A stretch of DNA of 64,000 nt from Diphasiastrum complanatum (taxonomy: Eukaryota > Streptophyta > Lycopodiopsida > Lycopodiales > Lycopodiaceae). The DNA lies in NCBI GenBank assembly GCA_029204225.1, contig CM055111.1, positions 19,506,642 through 19,570,641 of the forward strand, written 5' to 3'. Positions within the stretch are counted from its first letter, which is position 1. Each line of letters opens with the position of its first letter. Made by a program: the position numbers and the translations under genes. The notes under the pieces are model-generated. The model was given only the letters and a program-made list of their open reading frames with translations, was not told the origin of the DNA and ran no database searches. This document shows positions 25,040 through 34,292 of this stretch, piece after piece.

Positions 25040-27742
25040 GACATGATTTCATGCTACTTCTAGGCGCTATATGTTAATATTACACCTACAATTTTCATAC
25101 TCTCAAAATACTCCTAGAAAGAACATGTTTTTTAGTTTTCATGATCGACCTTGTGTTTGAGCACTTGTTGTCTTGTAAGCATAGCTCCTATTAAAGATGT
25201 GACACCTCTATAATGTTGCCTCCTAATACCATATGCTCAAAGTGCTTTATGTAGCACCACATTATACACTTTATGCTCGAACTTAAGTTCAAGCAAAGCT
25301 CCCATGTGGTTGCGTGGTCATCCATATAATTTCATGCCACTTTTTAACAGTATGTACTACTATTGCACCTACAAACTCTAGACTTTCAAATTCTAATCAT
25401 GAAATACAAAATGTTAGTAACACCACATTATACACTCTATGCTCGAACTTAAGTTCGAGCAATGCTCCCATGTGGTTATGTGATCATCCATATGACTTCA
25501 TGCCACTTCTTAATAGTATGTACTAGCATTGCACTTACAAACTTTAGACTCTCAAATTTCTAATCATGAAACACAAATGTTAGCTCAAACACGTATTGTT
25601 GTCTATTGATAGTTTGCATTACGATGTGGCAAACCGTAATCCAAATATCATATGATCATAGTGCTTTTACCTAATTCCTTATTGGATAGTTGATGCTCGA
25701 ACTTCAATTCAAGGTATTCTAACTGCTATTACTGCACCTACAAACATTATATTTTTAAAATATGATTTACAAAACACAAATTTGAGTCTCCTTGCTAAAC
25801 CATGGGTTCGAGCACACTTCTTCTTATAAGCATAGTCTCCACTATAATCTATCAATTTTATAATATTGCATCTACACAAACCATATGCTCAAAGTTCTTT
25901 ATGCTAAGACCACGTTATACACTCTATGCTTGAACTTAAGTTCGAGCAAAGCTTCCATGTGGTTGTGTGGTCATCCATGATTCCATGCAACTTTTTAACA
26001 GCATGTACTACTATTGTGCCTACAAACTCTAGACTTTCAAATTTCTAATCATTAAATACAAATGTTAGTAATATGCTCTATGCTCGAACTTAAGTTCTAG
26101 CAAAGCTCCCATGTGGTTGTATGATCATCCATATGCTTTCATGCCACTTCTTAACACTACGTACAACTATTGCGCCTACAAACTCTAGACTCTCAAATTT
26201 ATAATCATGAAATACAAATATTAGTAACACCACATTATACACTCTATGTTCTAACTCAAGTTGTGGTTATGTGATCATCCATATGATTTCATGCCACTTC
26301 TTAATAGTATGTACTAGCATTGCACTTGCAAACTCTAAACTCTTTAATCATGAAATACAAATGTTAGATCAAACATGTATTGTTGTCTATTGATAGTTCG
26401 CAATACGATGTGCCAATATCGTAATCCAAATGTATATTGATGAAAGTGCTTTCACCTAATTCCTTATTGTATAATTGATGCTCAAACTTCAGTTCGAGCA
26501 AAAAGCCACTTTGTCAACATGTAATAATTTGTATTCTAACTGCTATTACTGCACCTACAAGCACCATAATTTATTTACAAAATAAAAATTTGAGTCTCCT
26601 TGCTCAACCACGGGTTCAAGCACACTTCTTCTTATAAGCATAGTCTCCAATATAACCTAATTTTATAATAATGCCTCCATAGATTGTGTTGTCATTGTAG
26701 TTTGTACTAATTCCGTATTGAAGACTTTATGCTCAAACTAAAGTTCGAGCAAAGCTCTTCTATCACTGACTAGTCATGCATATGATTTTATGCTAAGTTT
26801 TAATGCAATATGCTACTACTACAAATACACCTCCGTACTCTACAAAAATACTCTTCTCAAAACACATTTTTGAGTTTCCATGCTTGGCTTTATCTCTTCT
26901 ATCACTATTGGTCATTCATGTGATTTTGTCCCACTTGTTGTCATTGGAAACTAGTATTGAACTTCAGATACAATAATCTAAAAATGCTCTTCACAAATCA
27001 AGTTGTTGAACTTGACCATGAGTTATGACTTGCAAGATACGTTGTCTTGTAAATAAACCTCACATTATGTTTTGTCAACTTGATAAAATTATCTTCAAAT
27101 ATCAAATGTTCATTGTGCTTTCCATAGTATAGATTCTATGCTCGAACTAAAGTTTGAGCAAAACTCCACCATCAATGTGTGATAATCTAGAAGATTTGAT
27201 CCTACTATTTAAAAAAATATATTATTACCGCACAACCATTCCAAAATCTCACTATCAACCTTCTATTTGATCACAAGGTTGCTTGCAAGCATTGCATACC
27301 ACTTTTTGCTGCTTTTGATAATATCACAAGGTAATATTATCTACTATATGCTTGAACTTAGTATGATCAAAGTGCCACTATTTCTTCATACATATAATTG
27401 CATACTACTTGATGCCATAAATTGCTGCTCTTACAATTCCATACTTAAAGAATGCTATTCTCAAAACACATTTTTGGTGACCATGGTTGGTTGTAAATTT
27501 GGGCATATATTGCCTTGTTATCACAACTCACATTAGGATTTGTCAACACTATGAAATTGTCTTCAAGCATCAGATGGCCATGATTTTTTTGAAAATCCCA
27601 TATTTTATGATCTATGCTTAAGCATATGTTCGAGGGGGATCCTACCACGATGTGATTATCCAAACCATTTTATGATGACTATAGTTGCACCTACTACTTC
27701 AAACTCTAATCATGCTACTTTTTAAATGTATTTATAAGTGTC
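25040..27742. repeat. Degenerate long-period array built on a 20-base palindrome
   Basis: The perfect palindrome GCTCGAACTTAAGTTCGAGC occurs at about 25440. Imperfect versions are near 25273, 25691, 25928, 26081, 26481, 26731, 27140 and 27610. Each lies in similar surroundings: ACCACATTATACACTCTAT before it, then CAAAGCTCCCATGTGGTT, GATTTCATGCCACTTCTTAA, ACCTACAAACTCTAGACT and AATCATGAAATACAAATGTTAG after it. Another recurring segment, CTTATAAGCATAGTCTCC, appears near 25835 and 26636, with weaker forms near 25178, 27050 and 27520. Spacing is irregular (about 150-800 bases), so units have been deleted and diverged. No coding frame is conserved. The array resumes at 34066 beyond copia-5. Confidence 0.8.
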
Positions 27743-27747
27743 TGCTC
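27743..27747. repeat. Copia-5 target duplication, left (TGCTC)
   Basis: TGCTC directly precedes the 5' LTR and is repeated exactly at 34061-34065 directly after the 3' LTR. Confidence 0.95.
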
Positions 27748-28609
27748 TGTTGAAAATTGTCACTTCTCACTTGGCATTGGTTCATGTAAATATTGATCAA
27801 ACATTAGAATATGTTGATGATATGATTTCACACGTGTGGAGCATGTTCCCATGTGTGAAAGGATGTACTTTTCATGTTTGTATATATCCAAATTGATTTT
27901 GTATCATTCTAGTTAGTGTGAACATGAAATGACTAGTTTTTAGTCAAGTTGACTAGTCACCTACAAATTAGCTTTTCCTTGCATGTGCATGAGTAAATGC
28001 TCCCACATGGCAAGTGGATGTTCACATGTGTGTATAGAGTACTAGAAGATAAGAGTTGACCATTTTCCTTAGATCCTATTTTGTAGGGAATATTCCTATA
28101 TTCTAGGAGACTAGCTTTTTGGATTTTAGTCATATTCTAGAAGGTCAACTATTGGATAAGGATCAAGGATGGATCAAATGGATAGATATGAGTGATGTGG
28201 CACTATTCACACGTGTGAAGGCCTGCTGGACTGTACCAGACTCATGGATGTACTTGATCCATAAAAGGATCATCATTTTGCTAAGAAAATTGATGAGACT
28301 TTTGCACTCTACACTTTTGTGAGATTTCTAGTCATTTGTCTTGTGATTTTTATGCATGATTGCTATCTAGTATCATTGTACTTGTTGTTTCAGGTGCAGG
28401 CCGTACAGTGGACAGTACTCCACACGTGTGAAGCCGCTCTCACTAAAAAATGATGTGTTGATCCATTGCTCTTGCTTAAATCCAAGTGTAGTGAATCTAG
28501 ATCAAGATCTAATGTGTAGAACTTGATAGATTCATTGATTAAGCAACCAATAACTCTCTATGATTGTAAAGTACAATCATTATTGTCCTAAAAACTGTAA
28601 AATTTATCA
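27748..28609 (+). repeat. Copia-5 5' LTR (862 bases)
   Basis: TGTTGAAAATTG...AAATTTATCA. Same length as the 3' LTR (33199-34060). Comparing both line by line I found one difference, A at 28205 versus C at 33656, so insertion is very recent. A TATA-like TATATAT is at 27881-27887. Confidence 0.97.
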
Positions 28610-28784
28610 TGGTATCAGAGCTAAGTAAGAGAGTGATCATTGAATCATAAATCTTGTAAAGATCATTGGCAAAATTTGTTTTTTGGCCAATACTAGTGAG
28701 GGCGAGTTCTTCTAGAGTGATAGCTTGTAATCATTTGGATCAAAACGACTTGGAGGCTGTGTATGTACTTTTCACACGTGTGAA
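27827..28784 (+). promoter_or_regulatory. Four CACACGTGTG palindromes in copia-5 LTR and leader
   Basis: Sites: TTCACACGTGTGG (27828-27840), TTCACACGTGTGAA (28206-28219), CCACACGTGTGAA (28420-28432) and TTCACACGTGTGAA (28771-28784, in the leader after the PBS). The 14-base form is a perfect palindrome around the G-box CACGTG, the core bound by plant bHLH and bZIP factors. CGTACAG lies close to the last two sites. Function is inference. Confidence 0.6.
28610..28621 (+). other. Copia-5 primer binding site (tRNA-Met)
   Basis: TGGTATCAGAGC follows the LTR directly and matches the 3' end of plant initiator tRNA-Met. The 583-base leader to the gag ATG has no other recognised feature except the palindrome at 28771. 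Confidence 0.93.
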
Positions 28785-29204
28785 ACCGTACAGCAACTTT
28801 CAATTCAAGTTACTTTGTGTTTTTTGGTCCCAAAATCACAATACTAGTTCATTTTTGGTGCTTTTTGAAGCATAGTATTGATCTAGATTCATTCTAACTA
28901 ATGCCTATGACCAAATAGTGTTTTGGATCATTGAAGCATTTCTTTTTAGAGTCTAAGATCAGATCTAAGAGGCTGATTTGTTCAGATCCTTAGTTGAAGT
29001 GAAATCTCTAAGAAAAGTGTAAAGCAATTTTTTTTGTGAGAGTGAAAGCTAGAAATTTTTGGTAAGATCTTTGAGTATCATTCAAGCTTGTGTGTTAGTT
29101 TGATAGAGACAAGCCTATAGGCATTCTAGTAAGCTTTAGGCCACTTCATAGATCTTTTAAAATTCAAAAATCTTTGTGATTTTTAAAAGAGCATTCATTC
29201 TAAA

Positions 29205-32200
29205 ATGTCATCCATGGGTGGATATTTGATGGAACCAAGTGAGAGACTCACTTCCACAAATTATTCCATTTGGAAAGTGAGAATGGAATCACTCCTAGTG
29301 ATCCATGATCTATATGACATAGTTCAAGGAGTAGAGGAAGAGCCTCAAACTCCCCAAGAACAAGCCAAATACAAGAAGAGAGCAAGATTAGCTCTACATT
29401 GCATAAAGTTAAATGTATGCAATGACCTCTTGAAAGAGGTGTCTTCTTGTACCTCATCCAAAGAGGCTTGGGATTCATTAAAGAGCATTTATGAATCCAA
29501 CAATACTTCAAGAATCCTCATGCTAAGAAATCAAGTTTTCCAAAGCATGAAAGGAAGTGGAGAGAGTGGACAAGAGTATGTTCTTAGGATCAAATCTCTT
29601 AACAAGGAGTTAAGTGCAATAGGAGAGAAGATCCAAGATCAAGAACTAGTACAAATCATTTTGAATGGTCTAAGTGATGAGTTTACCAACTTAGTCCAAT
29701 CATTTGCCATTCAAGACTCTCTTCCATCCATTGAAAAGTTGCACAATGTTCTTGTGGCCGAGGAGAGTAGGCTTCTACACCTCAAGACAAGAATGGATAG
29801 CATGTCACTTAATGGAGGAGAGGAGAAAGCTAACTTTACATCTAAAGGCAAGAAAAAGCAAAATCCATTCAAGAAAAATCAAGGCAAGGAGGCCGAGATG
29901 AAGAATGGAGGATCTACCTCCAAAGGCAAAGTGAAGAACAAGGCAAAACTAAAGTGTTTCTTTTGTGGAAAGAAAGGACACTTTGCCTCAGAATGCTACT
30001 TGAAGAAGAATCAACAAGCCAAAGGAGATCAAGGGAACATTGCTCAAGAGGAAGAATATGAGGATGGATTCAACACATCCTTAATGGTTGCATCTACACC
30101 AACTTCAAGTCAAGACACATGGTGGATAGATAGTGGGGCTAGTTCCCACATGTCCTTTAACAAGCATTATTTTTCTACTCTTCTATCTTGTAATGACTCT
30201 AAGAAGTCAATATACACTGCTAGTGATCAAGCATGCAAGATAGATGGCATAGGATCTATACCTCTTTGTTTAGGCACATCTAAAAGGATAGATCTAGATA
30301 ATGTTTTGTATGTTCCTACCATTTCAAGAAACTTGCTTAGTGTAGGACAATTAATGGACAATGGACTAGATGTACATTTCAAGAATGGAGTTTGTTCCAT
30401 CTTGAAAAATGATAAGTGCATAGCTAGTGGCATTAAGCAAGGTAGACTTTTCAAGTTGGATGCTAATGTTGCAAGTGAAAGTGTGAACTTGGCTAGGGAG
30501 GAGCTAACTCAAGTGGAGCTTTGGCATAAGAGATTAGGCCATCCTAATCTTCAATCTATGGAGTCAATGGCAAGCAAGGAACTAGCTCTCGGCCTACCAA
30601 GAGCTTTCAAGAAGTGTGGAAAAATGTGTGAGGCATGTGGCCTTGCAAAGTCACACAAATCTTCTTACAAGAAATCTTCATCAAGATCTCTCTCTCCCTT
30701 GGATCTCATACATTCTGATGTACATAGTTTTTCACATGCAAGTAATGGAGGTGCCTTGATGTATGTAACTTTTATAGATGATTGTACTAGATTCACATGG
30801 ATTGAGTTACTATCAAAGAAAAATCTTGTTTATGAAGCTTTCATTAAGTTCAAGTCTCTAGTAGAGAAACAACTTAGTACTTCTATCAAAGCACTAAGAT
30901 GTGATAATGGAGGAGAGTACACCTCCAATAAAATGAAAGACTTTTGTGAGATCAATGGTATTAAGTTACAATACACTTGTTCCTACACCCCTCAACAAAA
31001 TGGGGTGGCCGAGAGGAAAAATAGGAGTCTATGTGAGTGTGCAAAGTCCTTGAGGCTTGATGCATCACTTCCCATCTCATTTTGGGGAGAAGCCATAACA
31101 TGTGCTAATTATTTGTGTAATAGACTTCCTAGTAGTGCTATAGATGGGATCTCACCTTATCAAGCCTTGTTTGATAAGAAACCCAATGTAAAATATTTTA
31201 AGATCTTTGGATGTACTTGTTATGTACACATTCCTTTGGAGACTAGAAGGAAAGAAGATGCTACCTCCTTCAAAGGAATCTTTGTTGGCTATGGAGAAAA
31301 TAGCAAGGGATATAGGATATATGATCCTACATCCAAGAAAGTAAAGGTAAGCAAGGATGTACTTTTTGATGAGTCACAATTTGCTAAGAGCTTGTCAAAT
31401 GGATCTAACCCATTGTGCATTGAAGATCTTGACAAATCCGAGGAGGATCTTGACAAACCCGAGGAGGATCATGACAAACCCGAGGATGGAGATTTGGATC
31501 CAAGTCAAAAGGGGCCAAGAAGATCATCAAGGAGCAAGGCCGAGCCCTCAAGGCTTACCTATGTGGACAAGGGAAAGCAAAAGGAAGGCTCTACATCTTC
31601 TACCTCTTACTCTTTTTTAGCTACATTGATTGAAGAACCATCATCTTTTGAAGAAGCATGTAAATCTAAAGTTTGGAGAGATGCAATGCAAGTAGAGTAT
31701 GATGCATTAGAAGAAAATCATACTTGGAATCTTGTAAATCTTCCAAGAGGAAAGAAACCACTTGCATGTAAGTGGATTTATAGAATTAAGTACAATCAAG
31801 ATGGATCTATTAGTAAATACAAAGCTAGGCTTGTTGCTAAGGGATTTCTTCAAATAAAAGGATTGGATTATGAAGAAACATTTGCACCTGTAGCTAAGCT
31901 TGTAACTATTAGATTAATCATTTGCATTGCTACTTTGTTCAAATGGGATCTCTACCAAATGGATGTGACAAATGCCTTCTTGAATGGCTTCTTAGAAGAG
32001 GAAATCTACATGATGCAACCCGAGGGCTTCATCAAGATTGGTGAGGAGCAAAAGGTGTGCTACTTAAGGAAGAGCCTATATGGCTTGAAGCAAGCACCTA
32101 GAGCTTGGTACTCTAGGTTGCATGATTTTCTCTATTCCCTTGGCTTTGTACTAAGTGCTTATGAACCTTCTTTATATTTCAAATGTAATGAAGGAAAGAT

Positions 32201-33185
32201 CATCATTTTGGTTCTTTATGTTGATGACATCATTATGACAGGAAATGATGATGATGGCATAGGCAAAGTAAAAGTTGACTTATCTAGTGAGTTCAAGATG
32301 GTAGATCTAGGCTTCCTAAAGTTTATACTTGGGATAGAAGTGTCTAGAAGTAGCAATTGTACTTTCATAAGTCAATCTAAGTATGCTACTTCCATTCTTG
32401 AAAGATTTGGTATGAAAGATTGTAAGGGGATTGACACCCCTATGGAGCATGTTGTGAAAGCAACTAATGAAGGTGATGAAGCATCCTTTGAGGACATCAC
32501 TCTCTTTAGGAAGCTTATAGGCTCTCTAATCTATTTAACCATCACTAGACCTGACTTAAGTTTTTGTGTAAGCAAGTTGAGTCAAAGTATGCAAGCTCCT
32601 TTAATTCATCATTGGAAAAGTGCCAAGAGAGTACTTAGATATGTTTCTAGTACTAGATTTTTTGGTATACTTTATGAAGGATCTAACTTGCACTTGAGAG
32701 CCTACTCGGATTCAGATTTTGCAGGTGACAAGATGGATAGGAAGTCCATTAGTGCATTTGCAACATTTCTTTGTGGAGGAGTGATATCTTGGCTTTCCAA
32801 AAAGCAAGATACAATCTCACTATCTTCTTGTGAAGCCGAGTACAAGGCATTGACTTCAACAACCAAAGAGCTCTTATGGCTAAGAAGACTCTTGATGGAA
32901 CTACATGTGCTAGAGGCCGAGGAGATCCCTTACATATTTTGTGACAATCAAGCTTCTCAACAAATTGCTTCAAATCCTATCTTCCATGCTAGAACAAAGC
33001 ATATTGAGATAGCTCACCACTTTGTGAGGGAGAAGGTACAATCCAAGGAAGTGCAACTACATCATGTACCATCATCCGAATGCATAGCTGATATCTTAAC
33101 CAAACCATTGTCCAAAGATCCATTTTTTAAGTTAAGATATGCTCTTGGAATTGTAGATAGATGTACACTAGATTTGCCAAGTTAG
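29205..33185 (+). CDS. Copia-5 gag-pol polyprotein, intact (1326 aa)
   Basis: A single uninterrupted frame encodes the whole Ty1/copia polyprotein, which makes cDNA from element RNA and integrates it. Domains in order: gag with NYSIWKVRMESLL (about residues 19-31) and zinc knuckle CFFCGKKGHFASEC (251-264); protease with WWIDSGASSHMS, active site DSG at 309-311; pre-integrase HKRLGHPN..C..C; integrase with LIHSDVHSF, RCDNGGEY and AERKNRS, all three acidic residues present; reverse transcriptase with YVDDIIM at 1005-1011; RNase H with YSDSDFAGD, LSSCEAEYKAL and CDNQAS; and ADILTKPL near the end. The length is normal for a one-ORF copia. The ATG follows the PBS by about 580 bases and sits just before the gag motif. 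All key residues I checked are present, so the copy may be active. Confidence 0.97.
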   Translation: MSSMGGYLMEPSERLTSTNYSIWKVRMESLLVIHDLYDIVQGVEEEPQTPQEQAKYKKRARLALHCIKLNVCNDLLKEVSSCTSSKEAWDSLKSIYESNNTSRILMLRNQVFQSMKGSGESGQEYVLRIKSLNKELSAIGEKIQDQELVQIILNGLSDEFTNLVQSFAIQDSLPSIEKLHNVLVAEESRLLHLKTRMDSMSLNGGEEKANFTSKGKKKQNPFKKNQGKEAEMKNGGSTSKGKVKNKAKLKCFFCGKKGHFASECYLKKNQQAKGDQGNIAQEEEYEDGFNTSLMVASTPTSSQDTWWIDSGASSHMSFNKHYFSTLLSCNDSKKSIYTASDQACKIDGIGSIPLCLGTSKRIDLDNVLYVPTISRNLLSVGQLMDNGLDVHFKNGVCSILKNDKCIASGIKQGRLFKLDANVASESVNLAREELTQVELWHKRLGHPNLQSMESMASKELALGLPRAFKKCGKMCEACGLAKSHKSSYKKSSSRSLSPLDLIHSDVHSFSHASNGGALMYVTFIDDCTRFTWIELLSKKNLVYEAFIKFKSLVEKQLSTSIKALRCDNGGEYTSNKMKDFCEINGIKLQYTCSYTPQQNGVAERKNRSLCECAKSLRLDASLPISFWGEAITCANYLCNRLPSSAIDGISPYQALFDKKPNVKYFKIFGCTCYVHIPLETRRKEDATSFKGIFVGYGENSKGYRIYDPTSKKVKVSKDVLFDESQFAKSLSNGSNPLCIEDLDKSEEDLDKPEEDHDKPEDGDLDPSQKGPRRSSRSKAEPSRLTYVDKGKQKEGSTSSTSYSFLATLIEEPSSFEEACKSKVWRDAMQVEYDALEENHTWNLVNLPRGKKPLACKWIYRIKYNQDGSISKYKARLVAKGFLQIKGLDYEETFAPVAKLVTIRLIICIATLFKWDLYQMDVTNAFLNGFLEEEIYMMQPEGFIKIGEEQKVCYLRKSLYGLKQAPRAWYSRLHDFLYSLGFVLSAYEPSLYFKCNEGKIIILVLYVDDIIMTGNDDDGIGKVKVDLSSEFKMVDLGFLKFILGIEVSRSSNCTFISQSKYATSILERFGMKDCKGIDTPMEHVVKATNEGDEASFEDITLFRKLIGSLIYLTITRPDLSFCVSKLSQSMQAPLIHHWKSAKRVLRYVSSTRFFGILYEGSNLHLRAYSDSDFAGDKMDRKSISAFATFLCGGVISWLSKKQDTISLSSCEAEYKALTSTTKELLWLRRLLMELHVLEAEEIPYIFCDNQASQQIASNPIFHARTKHIEIAHHFVREKVQSKEVQLHHVPSSECIADILTKPLSKDPFFKLRYALGIVDRCTLDLPS

Positions 33186-33198
33186 AAGTGAGGAGGAG
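33186..33198 (+). other. Copia-5 polypurine tract
   Basis: AGAAGTGAGGAGGAG ends immediately before the 3' LTR, the position where plus-strand synthesis is primed. Confidence 0.85.
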
Positions 33199-34060
33199 TG
33201 TTGAAAATTGTCACTTCTCACTTGGCATTGGTTCATGTAAATATTGATCAAACATTAGAATATGTTGATGATATGATTTCACACGTGTGGAGCATGTTCC
33301 CATGTGTGAAAGGATGTACTTTTCATGTTTGTATATATCCAAATTGATTTTGTATCATTCTAGTTAGTGTGAACATGAAATGACTAGTTTTTAGTCAAGT
33401 TGACTAGTCACCTACAAATTAGCTTTTCCTTGCATGTGCATGAGTAAATGCTCCCACATGGCAAGTGGATGTTCACATGTGTGTATAGAGTACTAGAAGA
33501 TAAGAGTTGACCATTTTCCTTAGATCCTATTTTGTAGGGAATATTCCTATATTCTAGGAGACTAGCTTTTTGGATTTTAGTCATATTCTAGAAGGTCAAC
33601 TATTGGATAAGGATCAAGGATGGATCAAATGGATAGATATGAGTGATGTGGCACTCTTCACACGTGTGAAGGCCTGCTGGACTGTACCAGACTCATGGAT
33701 GTACTTGATCCATAAAAGGATCATCATTTTGCTAAGAAAATTGATGAGACTTTTGCACTCTACACTTTTGTGAGATTTCTAGTCATTTGTCTTGTGATTT
33801 TTATGCATGATTGCTATCTAGTATCATTGTACTTGTTGTTTCAGGTGCAGGCCGTACAGTGGACAGTACTCCACACGTGTGAAGCCGCTCTCACTAAAAA
33901 ATGATGTGTTGATCCATTGCTCTTGCTTAAATCCAAGTGTAGTGAATCTAGATCAAGATCTAATGTGTAGAACTTGATAGATTCATTGATTAAGCAACCA
34001 ATAACTCTCTATGATTGTAAAGTACAATCATTATTGTCCTAAAAACTGTAAAATTTATCA
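33199..34060 (+). repeat. Copia-5 3' LTR (862 bases)
   Basis: Near-identical partner of 27748-28609, ending AAATTTATCA and followed by the target duplication TGCTC (34061-34065). Carries three of the CACACGTGTG sites. Confidence 0.97.
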
Positions 34061-34065
34061 TGCTC

Positions 34066-34290
34066 AACCTTGAGATTGAGCACACCTTGGCTCCCCTGCA
34101 AACTACTAGTCCTACATCAAATGGTCATAATGCTTTCTGCTAATTTCATATTGTGTAATCTATATTAGAACTTAATTTTGTGCGTAACTTGTGTATGAAT
34201 TTAAGTCATTTATTGATAGTATATACTACTATTGTAATTACAAATTTCATGCTCTCAAATGCTCTTTGTTAAATACACAGATATTGTGAA
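34066..34290. repeat. Palindrome array, continuation beyond copia-5
   Basis: Starts AACCTTGAGATTGAGCACACC, which with the TGCTC before it forms a decayed palindrome arm like those at 25040-27742. Later TGAATTTAAGTCATTTATTG and a second weak palindrome (AACTTAATTTTGTGC) follow the same pattern. It ends at the first coding region. Confidence 0.65.
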
Positions 34291-34292
34291 TT

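Noticed and set aside
25040-27742. CRISPR array
   Set aside because: Spacing of palindromes is hundreds of bases, flanks are themselves repeated, and the DNA is plant nuclear.
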